From the NCBI GenBank assembly GCA_965368585.1, contig CBDUNM010000027.1, positions 1-42,452 on the forward strand: 42,452 bases of DNA, written 5' to 3'. Both the position numbers and the translations under genes were made by a program. This DNA comes from JARRQB01 sp965368585 (lineage in GTDB: Bacteria > Pseudomonadota > Gammaproteobacteria > Chromatiales > Chromatiaceae). Under the pieces are notes generated by a model. The model did no database searches and was not told where the DNA came from. It worked only from the letters and a program-made list of their open reading frames with translations. Every line of letters begins with the position of its first letter. Within the stretch, counting starts at the first letter, position 1. Positions 10,101 to 18,889 of the stretch are shown in pieces.

Positions 10101-10403
10101 GCAATTCAGAGCGCTTTGACCACCGAAACCGAGTAATATCGAATCGACACTTTCTGCAGCGAGAATGCGCTCGATCTGTTCAGGCTCGACGGCAACCAGA
10201 TAGATTCGGTCAGCGAACTCCTTGCTTGTTTGGATTGTTGCTATATTGGGATTTACCAGTACGGTCTGAATACCTTCTTCTTTGAAGGCTTTAATAGCTT
10301 GTGACCCGGAGTAGTCGAACTCGCCGGCCTGTCCGATCTGCAGGGCCCCGGAGCCCAGTATCAATACTCGACGAGGTTTCTTAGGCAGGTATGTTCCAAA
10401 CAT
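7176..10403 (-). CDS. carB: Carbamoyl-phosphate synthase large subunit
   Basis: This 1075-residue protein has the full family length. It combines two ATP-grasp halves (about 1-545 and 546-940) with a C-terminal allosteric MGS-like domain (about 940-1075). It makes carbamoyl phosphate from bicarbonate, ATP and ammonia passed on by CarA, for pyrimidine and arginine synthesis in the cytoplasm. The N terminus reads VLILGSGALQIGQAGEFDYSG, and later come QTALNCG-like (GGQSALNCG) and, at the C end, IRRKAVDSGIPLITD segments. From memory these match the synthetase domains of eukaryotic CPS1/CAD better than E. coli CarB. The second half opens with MVLGSGAYRIGSSVEFDWC, the usual duplicated glycine loop. 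The ATG lies three bases after the carA stop with AGGG upstream, so the two are cotranscribed. Confidence 0.95.
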   Translation of the reverse strand: MFGTYLPKKPRRVLILGSGALQIGQAGEFDYSGSQAIKAFKEEGIQTVLVNPNIATIQTSKEFADRIYLVAVEPEQIERILAAESVDSILLGFGGQSALNCGLALHDSGVLRKYEIRVLGTPIQSIRDTEDRQRFVNRLDEIGVKTARSHACTSPEEVRAAAIEIGYPVMLRGGYSLGGRGSGIVESEEQLENALQRAFNGGHQVLVEECLRGWKEIEYEVVRDSRDSCITVCNMENLDPMGIHTGESIVVAPSQTLNDEEYQLLRSVAIKTIRHLGIVGECNIQYALDPESTDYRVIEVNARLSRSSALASKATGYPLAYVAAKLSIGYSLPEIPNGITRCTTAFFEPALDYLVCKVPRWDLTKFRGASMHIGSEMKSVGEVMAIGRSFPEVIQKALRMLDIGVDGLEQEKFQFDDLEYALRQATPLRIFAIAKALQLGLTAADIHAITCIDRWFLTAIESVVRASNEMSDATWPLSAEQLRANKKLGFSDAAIARHFSVSAQDVRTLRDEHRIVPAIAQIDTLAAEFPADTNYLYSSYFADSDDVEPSRRKKIMVLGSGAYRIGSSVEFDWCGVNALQAASELGYETIMVNCNPETVSTDYDLCDRLYFEEISLETVLDLYDRERPDGVVVSMGGQIPNNLAMDLHKAGVTVLGTSPINIDRAEDRNKFSSLLDELEINQPKWRHVTALSDADDIVQQLGGFPVLVRPSYVLSGAAMAVAHEPAELQQILARAAEVSSRYPVVVSKFETHAREIEIDAVADRGQLILWAISEHVEDAGVHSGDAVLVLPPQTLYISSIRRVKQIALQLAESLQITGPFNVQFLATRNAIKVIECNLRASRSLPFVSKVTGNNFAAEAMRRMLGVSQPVENNSLDLDYVGVKVPMFSFARLVGADPLLGVEMTSTGEVGCLGKDLNEALVHGLLATGIRFPQKGVLLSLGPIADKYWFAEEAKIIAHDLRIPIYATEGTAEVLQSIGVECTAVGKQYGNGKSALDLIDEGNIDFVINVPREYDEQGRPDGYLIRRKAVDSGIPLITDIPLARAVIEAFGSNSPDKVAIRAWNDYLQRSGPTLDQ

Positions 10404-10406
10404 CTG

Positions 10407-11501
10407 TCAACCCTGTTTAATTGCGCCGACCATGCGCAAGAAGTCATCGAAGAGGTAACCCGTATCCTGCGGACCGGGGCTTGCTTCCGGATGGAACTGC
10501 ACGCTACAGAAGGGTTGATTTCGCGATCGGATACCTTCATTCGTGCCATCGTTTGTATTAACGAACCAGGGTTCCCATCCAGGAGGCAACGCTTCGTCAG
10601 AAACTGCATATCCGTGATTCTGACTGGTAATAAAACACCGGCGGGTGAGTAGATCTTGTACGGGCTGATTAATACCCCGATGTCCGTATGGTAGTTTGTA
10701 GGTATCGCCGCCCGCAGCTAGGGCGAGTACCTGATGGCCGAGACAAATACCCAGCACTGGCTTGTTATACAGATTGAGTATCCCCCGAATCTGCTCGATC
10801 AACGTGTGCAGGTCTTTCGGATCACCAGGGCCGTTGCCGATCACGATACCGTCGGCAGATTCAACGTGTTTCCAGAGGTCCATCCACCATGGCACCCGGG
10901 TGACGCTGGCTCCCCGAGAGAGGAGGGATCTTATGATATTGTCTTTGGCGCCTATATCGATGACGCCAATCTCGAGTCCGCCGCCACGGTAGTGCAAGGT
11001 CTCGGTAGGTGCGACCGACATGAACACTTCTTCACGCATATCGATCCCTTTGACCTGCTTGCGTGCTTCGCTGTCGTCTACACCGTGAGGTATCAACCAC
11101 CCTTTCATGGTTCCGTACTCTCGGAGTCTTTGCGTCAAATTCCTCGTATCAATGCCGGCGATGGCGGGTACGCCAGACTCGATGAGCCATTCGCCAAGCG
11201 ATTGCGCGGCCGCGTGATGGCTGTATGCGGCTACGTAGTTCTGGACAACGACGCCCTGGGTCTGGATTCGATCGGACTCGAACGGCCGCTCGAGACTGCC
11301 GGGCGCCCGTAACACGGGAACGCCGTAGTTACCGATAAGCGGTTGCGTGAAAACCAGAATTTGACCCTTGTAGGATGGGTCGGTGAGGGCCTCGACATAA
11401 CCCGTCATCGCGGTGTTGAAAACGACTTCACCTGCGACAGCGGCTTCTGCGCCGAACCCGTAACCGAGGAATTCGGTACCATCTTCGAGAAGTAGCTTCA
11501 T
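10407..11501 (-). CDS. carA: Carbamoyl-phosphate synthase small (glutaminase) subunit
   Basis: This 364-residue protein releases ammonia from glutamine and feeds it to CarB. The N-terminal small-subunit domain runs to about residue 165. The class I glutamine amidotransferase domain follows, with the nucleophile Cys in GICLGHQ and the catalytic His-x-Glu in SVQFHPEASPGP. As in CarB, segments such as QPLIGNYGVP, TYKLPYGHRGINQP and SQNHGYAV look like the glutaminase part of eukaryotic CAD. I take the ATG at 11501 as start (MKLLLEDG), which matches the family N terminus. An in-frame TTG at 11513 would add four residues. It is the first gene of a two-gene operon with carB and reads away from the metallo-beta-lactamase-fold gene. 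Confidence 0.94.
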   Translation of the reverse strand: MKLLLEDGTEFLGYGFGAEAAVAGEVVFNTAMTGYVEALTDPSYKGQILVFTQPLIGNYGVPVLRAPGSLERPFESDRIQTQGVVVQNYVAAYSHHAAAQSLGEWLIESGVPAIAGIDTRNLTQRLREYGTMKGWLIPHGVDDSEARKQVKGIDMREEVFMSVAPTETLHYRGGGLEIGVIDIGAKDNIIRSLLSRGASVTRVPWWMDLWKHVESADGIVIGNGPGDPKDLHTLIEQIRGILNLYNKPVLGICLGHQVLALAAGGDTYKLPYGHRGINQPVQDLLTRRCFITSQNHGYAVSDEALPPGWEPWFVNTNDGTNEGIRSRNQPFCSVQFHPEASPGPQDTGYLFDDFLRMVGAIKQG

Positions 11502-11895
11502 ATCCAATAGCAACGGCTTGCCTTGATGCTATAAATAGCGGTTATTGATCGCCGTGCTTTAGAATCGACTTCAGGTTGCAATAGCGAAACTGCAGGGTGG
11601 ATAAAGAATCACAATCGACTATCTGCGGCCTCGCGCCGCGATGCTGAAAAATCGTTGCGGAACCTCGGAAGGTTGCTCGCTTGAATCCGGATTTTGAATG
11701 ACGCTTTTCTTTTCCTGCCGCCCAGTTCATTGGAGTTGAGTGTCGCCGTTAATGCATTGTTCGAGCGCTATCCACGCTACTCGCGGGTGCGGGCTTGCGC
11801 GCGACCAGGGTTAAGCAACCGTCAATGGCGAAAGAATTTCTCAAGAATGTCTTTCATCGTCCGATATGCCCCGGGAGCATCGGAGGAACAAATTT
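11502..11895. other. Intergenic region between carA and the MBL-fold gene
   Basis: This 394-base divergent gap must hold the promoters of carAB (minus) and of the MBL-fold gene (plus). I see no convincing gene, long dyad or recognisable PyrR, PurR or ArgR site. The only strong signal is the ribosome site GGAGGA at 11882-11887, eight bases before the plus-strand ATG. Confidence 0.5.
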
Positions 11896-12624
11896 ATGAT
11901 TAAAGAAAGTTTTTTATGCCTCGTCCTTACCGGCATCCAGGCCGTTGTTTGGTGTGAAGCGTCTTCCCGCAACGAGGTGTCTATTCTTAACGAAGGCTAT
12001 GTCGTTCCGATCGAAGGTCGAGAACTCGTACCCGGCTTGGATGTTATGGAAAACGGCGCCCGGTATGTCGCCAGCACTATCGCCCTGGTGAAGGGGAAAA
12101 CCGCTCAGGGTGAGCGGGCGTTTATCGTCGTTGATCCGGGGTTCGTGGGCAAACGCAAGTGGCTACTTAGAGCGTTACGGAGACAAGGAGTGCGTACTAA
12201 AGACGTCACGCATGTGTTTCTCAGCCATCATCATCCAGACCATACACTTAACGCCGCGTTGTTTCCCAAGGCGACCGTCGTCGATTTCTGGGCGACGTAC
12301 AAAGACGACCTGTGGGAAGACCATCCCGACAAGTACGAAATTATCCCGGGCGTTGAGGTGTGGAGGACGCCGGGCCACACGGACGAGGATGCGTCACTGG
12401 TTGTCGACACCGAGTACGGGACAGTGGTCTTTACCCACGTGTATTGGTTTCAAGCCGAAAACGGCACGCTTTTTCCCGCGGAGGATCCATTAGCAGCGAA
12501 CGAAGACGATTTAAATGAAAGCCGCGAAACCGTGTTTGCGATTGCTGACTGTATCGTCCCTGGCCATGGTCGTCCCTTTCCCAACCCCTATAAACCGGAT
12601 TCGTTTTGTCGTTTCGATGACTGA
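11896..12624 (+). CDS. Metallo-beta-lactamase-fold protein, MBLAC1-like, possibly exported
   Basis: This 242-residue protein starts at the ATG at 11896, which has GGAGGA eight bases upstream; an in-frame ATG at 11866 lacks this. The first 20 or so residues are hydrophobic and end near WCEASS, so a signal peptide or lipoprotein-like anchor is plausible. The metal-binding motif HHHPDH is at 111-116, with further ligands His161 (TPGHTDED) and His224 (VPGHG). The usual bridging Asp, expected in a GD motif after the strand GTVVF, is not seen; THVYW occurs there. The overall spacing resembles MBLAC1-type hydrolases, but the substrate is unknown. It stands alone, divergent from carA. Confidence 0.75.
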   Translation: MIKESFLCLVLTGIQAVVWCEASSRNEVSILNEGYVVPIEGRELVPGLDVMENGARYVASTIALVKGKTAQGERAFIVVDPGFVGKRKWLLRALRRQGVRTKDVTHVFLSHHHPDHTLNAALFPKATVVDFWATYKDDLWEDHPDKYEIIPGVEVWRTPGHTDEDASLVVDTEYGTVVFTHVYWFQAENGTLFPAEDPLAANEDDLNESRETVFAIADCIVPGHGRPFPNPYKPDSFCRFDD

Positions 12625-12649
12625 GGTGACAACACAATTGTGTCCTGGT

Positions 12650-12832
12650 CGGGGACTGATGAAATAGCTGTCGAACCCTGAGCATCATGCGTTTGCTGCA
12701 CAAGCCTTGGATCTTGATGTGGTAGGGGGTGGCCGTGGCGATCGCTTCTGCGACCGCAGAATAAGGCAGAAAGCACACCTGCGCGCCGCGGTCGAGTATC
12801 TCCATGATCGTATCGGTCGAGCCGACTTGCAT
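12650..12832 (-). pseudogene. Possible remnant of a LysR-type regulator C terminus
   Basis: Read on the minus strand from an ATG at 12832, about 57 codons resemble the end of a LysR substrate-binding domain. Key parts are VGSTDTIMEILDRG and FLPYSAVAEAIA. After that the frame continues into sequence with no family resemblance (opposite the MBL-fold gene), and no DNA-binding part exists upstream. The left boundary of the resemblance meets a short repeat at 12835. It is therefore best read as a decayed fragment. The identification rests on motif memory only. Confidence 0.35.
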
Positions 12833-12834
12833 CG

Positions 12835-12916
12835 GGGGTGCAACTGATCGATACCGATTACCCCCATTAACGTATCCCCCGGCAAAGCGGGGGATACGTT
12901 GATGGGGTGCAATTGA
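12835..12916. repeat. Imperfect 13-base direct repeat around a palindrome
   Basis: GGGGTGCAACTGA at 12835-12847 and GGGGTGCAATTGA at 12904-12916 differ at one base and flank the large palindrome. The first copy begins exactly where the LysR-like remnant begins. This arrangement fits the scar of a small mobile or rearranged element, but no transposase is present. Confidence 0.45.
12862..12907. terminator. Large hairpin downstream of glpK
   Basis: Bases 12862-12881 pair with 12888-12907: 20 bp with one G-T pair and a six-base loop. The core is AACGTATCCCCCG facing CGGGGGATACGTT. It starts 65 bases past the glpK stop on the minus strand. No T run follows, so it may be a Rho-dependent end, an RNA-stabilising hairpin, or a palindromic repeat unit rather than a classic intrinsic terminator. 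Confidence 0.55.
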
Positions 12917-12971
12917 GTAATGCTCGAGGCGTGGATTTTCGGATCAAAACACCGAAGATCGAATCGAAGGC

Positions 12972-14468
12972 TCATACCCCGGTTGTGGACAAGGTGCGCC
13001 GCACGGCGTCTTTCCAGCCGTTCACCAACTGCGCCCTCTGCGCCGCCTCCATGGCGGGTTCGAAGCGTCGCTCGCGCCGCCAGTTGTCGGCGAATCCGTC
13101 CTGATCAGGCCATACGCCGGCGTGCATGCCAGCCAGCCACGCCGCTCCTAGAGCGGTCGTCTCGAGTATTTCCGGCCGGTCGACCGGTGCGTCGATGATG
13201 TCGGCCAGCCGCTGCATGGTCCAGTCCGACGCCACCATCCCTCCGTCGACCCGCATCACCGTGTCGCTCGCGCCTTGCCAGTCGCTTTTCATCGCCTCGA
13301 GCAGATCGTTGGTCTGGAAACACACCGCCTCCAGGGCGGCGCGGGCGAACTCGTTGGGACCGGTGCCGCGGGTGATGCCGAACATCGCGCCGCGCGCCTT
13401 GGGGTCCCAGTGGGGCGCGCCCAGGCCGGTGAACGCGGGGACCAGGTAAACCTGTTGATGGGGATCGGCCTGCGTGGCCATATCGCCCGATTGGGCGACG
13501 GATTTCAGCACCCCCAATCCGTCGCGCAGCCACTGCACCGCGGCGCCGGCGACAAAGATCGACCCCTCCAGCGCATAGGTGGTGCGCCCGTTCAGGCGGC
13601 AGCCGATGGTGGTCAGCAGGCGGTTCTTCGACCGCACCAGATCGGCCCCGGTATTCAACACCGCAAAACAACCGGTGCCGTAAGTCGATTTCATCATGCC
13701 CGGCCGGAAACACGCCTGGCCGAGGGTCGCGGCCTGCTGATCGCCCGCGATACCGCGGATCGGTATGGCCACGCCAAACAACGACGCGTCGGTCACGCCG
13801 AACTCGGCCGCGCTGTCGCGGACCTCGGGCAGCACCGCGCGGGGAATACGCAGTATGTTGAGGAGATCATCGCTCCAATCGTTGTGCGCGATGTCGTACA
13901 GCAGGGTGCGCGATGCGTTGGTCGCATCCGTGGCGTGGACGCGGCCGCCGGTCAAGCGCCACAGCAGAAAGCAGTCGACCGTGCCAAAGGCCAGCTGACC
14001 GGTATCGGCCCGCGCGCGCGCTCCCTCGACGTTGTCGAGCAGCCAAGCGAGCTTGGTCCCGGAAAAATAGGGGTCCAGGAGGAGCCCGGTCTTCTCCCGA
14101 AACAGCGCCTCCACACCCTCCGCTTGCAGTTCGGCGCAGCGGTCGGCCGTGCGCCGGTCCTGCCAGACGATCGCCCTGTGAATGACCTCGCCGGTCTGCC
14201 GGTCCCATAACAAAGTGGTCTCGCGCTGGTTGGTGATACCGATGGCCGCAATATCGCGCGCCTCGACGGCGGCGTTTGCGATCGCGCTCAGACAGGTCGT
14301 CAGCGTCGTGCGCCAGATGTCTTCCGCGTCGTGTTCGACCCATCCCGATTTGGGAAAATGCTGCTTGAACTCCTCCTGCCCCAGACCGCGAATCTTGAAT
14401 TTGTCGTCAAAGACGATGGCCCGGGAGCTAGTCGTACCCTGGTCGATGGCGAGTATGTTTCCAGGCAT
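12972..14468 (-). CDS. glpK: Glycerol kinase
   Basis: This 498-residue protein matches the family length (E. coli 502). It phosphorylates glycerol to sn-glycerol 3-phosphate with ATP in the cytoplasm. FGGY-family landmarks are all present: IDQGTTSSRA at the N terminus, SGWVEHDAEDIW, ITNQRETTLLWD, GIAGDQQAA, and GTGCFAVLNTG. The loop that binds fructose 1,6-bisphosphate in E. coli GlpK (GKGGTR) is replaced by ASLFGVAIP just before the GIAGDQQ motif. That allosteric control is therefore probably absent. It is the last gene of the glycerol operon. The ATG has a GAGGAA ribosome site, and only 15 bases separate it from glpU. Confidence 0.96.
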   Translation of the reverse strand: MPGNILAIDQGTTSSRAIVFDDKFKIRGLGQEEFKQHFPKSGWVEHDAEDIWRTTLTTCLSAIANAAVEARDIAAIGITNQRETTLLWDRQTGEVIHRAIVWQDRRTADRCAELQAEGVEALFREKTGLLLDPYFSGTKLAWLLDNVEGARARADTGQLAFGTVDCFLLWRLTGGRVHATDATNASRTLLYDIAHNDWSDDLLNILRIPRAVLPEVRDSAAEFGVTDASLFGVAIPIRGIAGDQQAATLGQACFRPGMMKSTYGTGCFAVLNTGADLVRSKNRLLTTIGCRLNGRTTYALEGSIFVAGAAVQWLRDGLGVLKSVAQSGDMATQADPHQQVYLVPAFTGLGAPHWDPKARGAMFGITRGTGPNEFARAALEAVCFQTNDLLEAMKSDWQGASDTVMRVDGGMVASDWTMQRLADIIDAPVDRPEILETTALGAAWLAGMHAGVWPDQDGFADNWRRERRFEPAMEAAQRAQLVNGWKDAVRRTLSTTGV

Positions 14469-14483
14469 GGCGGATTCCTCGAC

Positions 14484-14765
14484 TCAAACGAAGCGAAACA
14501 CGAGCAGTGCGTAAACGACGGAGAGCAGCGACGCGCCCCACAGTGGCGTGCCTAACCAGGCCAGCCAGCCGAGATGGATGAAGGCGGACCCGAGCAGGGA
14601 AACGAACAAGCGGTCGCCACGGGTCGTGTCGAGCGCCAGAATGCCGCGGCGCGGTCCGCCCCCGGGCGAGAACTTCTCCCACACCACCATGCCGATCAAA
14701 AGCGACAATATGAAGATGAAAAACAACGCCGTCTGCCAGGTCCATGCCATCCAGGAAAGTCCCAT
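14484..14765 (-). CDS. glpU: Small integral membrane protein of the glycerol ABC transporter (DUF2160)
   Basis: This 93-residue protein has three likely membrane helices (about residues 9-29, 50-68 and 70-91), with the aromatic segment WMAWTWQTALFF at the start. Small proteins of this kind (DUF2160) occur in the rhizobial glycerol operon glpSTPQUV between the permease and binding-protein genes. The position here, between glpQ and glpK, is the same setting. The exact role is unknown; it may be an accessory part of the permease. A purine-rich AAGGGGG precedes the ATG. The 99 bases between glpQ and this gene hold nothing I recognise. Confidence 0.8.
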   Translation of the reverse strand: MGLSWMAWTWQTALFFIFILSLLIGMVVWEKFSPGGGPRRGILALDTTRGDRLFVSLLGSAFIHLGWLAWLGTPLWGASLLSVVYALLVFRFV

Positions 14766-14864
14766 CTCAACGCCCCCTTGTGGTGCATATCACCGCGCGC
14801 CGGGAGCGTCCCGTGCGCCTGGCGTAACTGCTGTAATGCTCTTGCATCGATCGATCGCCCATGG

Positions 14865-16531
<1,667 letters not shown>

Positions 16532-16543
16532 CGTATTACCTTC

Positions 16544-17611
16544 TCAACTCACGATCCAGCCGTCGGCATAGACCTGGGTATGCGCGGGATCGAATTGCAG
16601 GTGGGCCCTGTCGCCGGGGATTTCCTCGCTTTCGTCGATCAGCAGTTTAATGTTGGTATCTCCGTGCAGCGTCTCAACGATGCGAAAACGCCCGGCATCG
16701 CTCACCTTGCCGAGACGTACAGGTATGCCGCTGTCGGCGAAGCTCACGAACTCCGGTCGTACGCCGATCTGCAGCGCCTTGGCGCCAGTCGGGACGCGTA
16801 TTAGGTTATCCGTTGCCACAGCATGTCCCGCGAATCGCGCGACGCCGCTTTCCACTTCGCACGGCATCAGGTTCATACCGGGGGAGCCGATAAAATGACC
16901 GACGAAGGTATGCCGTGGCCGCTCGAACAGATCGACCGGTGTGCCGGCCTGCACCACGGTGCCCTCGTGCATCACCACCACCTGATCGGCAAAGGTCAGC
17001 GCTTCAGTCTGGTCGTGTGTGACATAGATCATGGTCGATTTGACCGCCTGGTGGAGTTCCTTGAGTTTCGAGCGCAGCTGCCATTTCAGATGCGGGTCGA
17101 TGACCGTCAGCGGTTCGTCGAACATGATCACGTTGACGTCGGAGCGCACCAGTCCCCGCCCGAGTGAGATCTTCTGCTTGCCATCGGCCGTCAGGCCCGA
17201 CGCACGTTGCGGCAGCATCGGTTCGAGATCGAGCATCGCCGCGATTTCGCGCACCCGTTGATCGATCTGTTGCCTGGGTACACCGCGGTTGCGCAGCGGA
17301 AAGGCGAGATTGTCGTAGACGCTCATGGTGTCGTAGACGACCGGGAACTGGAAGACCTGGGCGATGTTTCTTTGGTCCGGCGGCGTCTCGGTCACGTCTT
17401 TGTCGTTGAACAGTACGCGGCCCTCGGTCGGTTTCAACAGGCCCGAAATAATATTGAGCAGCGTCGTCTTACCGCACCCCGAGGGTCCGAGCAACGCGTA
17501 CGCGCCGCCTTCCGCCCACTCCAGGTCGATTTGTTGCAACGCCCAGTCGGCAGCCTTTTTTGGATGTTTCCGGTAAGCGTGTCGCAGTTTCTCGAGTGTA
17601 ATTCGTGCCAT
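16544..17611 (-). CDS. glpT: Glycerol ABC transporter ATPase with degenerate signature motif
   Basis: This 355-residue protein has an ABC domain (about 1-235) and a MalK-like C-terminal regulatory domain (about 240-355). Walker A is GPSGCGKTT, Walker B VIMFDEP, and the switch His is present in YVTHDQTEA. The ABC signature, normally LSGGQ, reads LTADGKQK, and the D loop is TVID rather than SNLD. GlpT should therefore bind ATP well but offer a poor signature to its partner's site. Its partner GlpS shows the opposite pattern. The gene is 16 bases downstream of glpS. Confidence 0.93.
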   Translation of the reverse strand: MARITLEKLRHAYRKHPKKAADWALQQIDLEWAEGGAYALLGPSGCGKTTLLNIISGLLKPTEGRVLFNDKDVTETPPDQRNIAQVFQFPVVYDTMSVYDNLAFPLRNRGVPRQQIDQRVREIAAMLDLEPMLPQRASGLTADGKQKISLGRGLVRSDVNVIMFDEPLTVIDPHLKWQLRSKLKELHQAVKSTMIYVTHDQTEALTFADQVVVMHEGTVVQAGTPVDLFERPRHTFVGHFIGSPGMNLMPCEVESGVARFAGHAVATDNLIRVPTGAKALQIGVRPEFVSFADSGIPVRLGKVSDAGRFRIVETLHGDTNIKLLIDESEEIPGDRAHLQFDPAHTQVYADGWIVS

Positions 17612-17627
17612 TTTGGTGCCGAGTGAA

Positions 17628-18695
17628 TCAGGTGCGAACCAGCGTCAGATCGCGGTCGAAATATAGTGCGCGCGCCGTATCGATCAAGAAAGTCGCCGCC
17701 TCGCCAATGCGGTAAGTATGCACGCCGTGCGCCTGGGATACCCAGGTCTCGCCGAGCAGGTCGAAGTGAATAACGCTCTCCGAACCGGTGATCTCGTTGA
17801 TCAGCACCTCGTCCTGGATTGCCACGCCGGTCGTCGCGGCTGCTTTTGGGAGCACGTGATGCGGGCGCACGCCCATGGTGTACACGCCGTCCGGTAAGGC
17901 CTGCAAACCGTTTTCGGCCGGCCAGCTGATGGCTTCGGAAAGAAAGACCCGTCCTGCTTTCTTGGTGACCTGCACGGTGTTCAACGGCGGGTCGGAAAAC
18001 ACCTTGGCGGTGGTGAGGTCGGCGGGCTCGCGGTAGACGTCGGCGGTTGCGCCGAACTGGGTGATTCTCCCTTCGTGCACGGCGGCCGTATGCCCGCCCA
18101 ACAGCAAGGCCTCCATGGGCTCGGTGGTGGCGTATACCACGGTGCATTCGCGATCGGCGAACAGGCGCGGCAACTCGTTGCGTAGTTCTTCGCGCAGTTT
18201 GTAGTCGAGGTTGGCCAGCGGTTCGTCGAGCAGGATCAGGTCGGCGTCTTTCACCAGTGCGCGCGCCAGTGCCGTGCGCTGCTGTTGCCCGCCAGACAAT
18301 TCCTCGGGCTTGCGGTCGAGCAGATCGGACAGCTGCAGCAACTCGGCGATTCCACCGACCCGCGCCTTGACTTCTTTCCTTGGCAACCGGGCAACACGCA
18401 GTGGCGAGGCGATGTTTTCGAACACCGACAGGTGAGGGTAATTGATGAACTGCTGGTAAACCATCGAAACGTTGCGCTGTTGCACCGGTATGCCGGTAAC
18501 GTTGTTGCCCTTGAAATGGATTTCGCCGGCGGACGGCGGTACCAACCCCGCCATCAATTGCATGAACGTTGTCTTGCCGGCTAAGGTGGTGCCGAGCAGA
18601 ATATTGAAGCCGTTGTCTTCAAATTCGACACTGGTTTCATAGATGTGGATTTCTCCGTCTACGCGTTTTTCAACGTTCTTGAGCGCCAGTGTCAA
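17628..18695 (-). CDS. glpS: Glycerol ABC transporter ATPase lacking the switch histidine
   Basis: This 355-residue paralogue of GlpT has the same two-domain layout. The signature is canonical (LSGGQQQR) and Walker B is LILLDEPLANLD. Walker A is the variant GTTLAGKTT, and the H-loop position reads YATTEP, without the usual His of YVTHDQ. The start appears to be a TTG at 18695 with AGGAG about six bases upstream, a rare start that may lower its yield relative to GlpV. It follows glpV after a 194-base gap that contains a strong hairpin. Confidence 0.92.
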   Translation of the reverse strand: MTLALKNVEKRVDGEIHIYETSVEFEDNGFNILLGTTLAGKTTFMQLMAGLVPPSAGEIHFKGNNVTGIPVQQRNVSMVYQQFINYPHLSVFENIASPLRVARLPRKEVKARVGGIAELLQLSDLLDRKPEELSGGQQQRTALARALVKDADLILLDEPLANLDYKLREELRNELPRLFADRECTVVYATTEPMEALLLGGHTAAVHEGRITQFGATADVYREPADLTTAKVFSDPPLNTVQVTKKAGRVFLSEAISWPAENGLQALPDGVYTMGVRPHHVLPKAAATTGVAIQDEVLINEITGSESVIHFDLLGETWVSQAHGVHTYRIGEAATFLIDTARALYFDRDLTLVRT

Positions 18696-18767
18696 ACTTG
18701 ACTCCTCTGCGGTTCTTGTCGTTTTGCGAATACCGGTTTTTCTCGTCGAACCGTCACGGCGTTGTTA

Positions 18768-18787
18768 TACCCGATCCGTTACGGGTA
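18768..18787. other. Small dyad in the glpV-glpS gap
   Basis: TACCCG at 18768-18773 pairs with CGGGTA at 18782-18787 around an eight-base loop. It is a second, weaker hairpin in the glpV-glpS gap. Confidence 0.3.
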
Positions 18788-18850
18788 CGTGCCTTGCGCG
18801 CCACTGCGCATCGGCACCCGTCTCCCGTACGGCCTTCGGCTCACAGCGCC

Positions 18851-18879
18851 GCGGGCGGCCGCGTTGAACGACCGCCCGC
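18851..18879 (-). terminator. Intercistronic hairpin after glpV
   Basis: GCGGGCGG (18851-18858) pairs with CCGCCCGC (18872-18879), eight G-C pairs with a 13-base loop, starting 11 bases past the glpV stop. No T run follows. Such hairpins between a binding-protein gene and its permease genes often protect the upstream mRNA or cut read-through, giving more binding protein. Confidence 0.6.
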
Positions 18880-18889
18880 AAAAGCTACG

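Noticed and set aside
12685..12975. Minus-strand frame between the MBL-fold gene and glpK (96 codons)
   Set aside because: It runs through the palindrome and repeats and shows no family resemblance; the LysR-like resemblance is in another frame.
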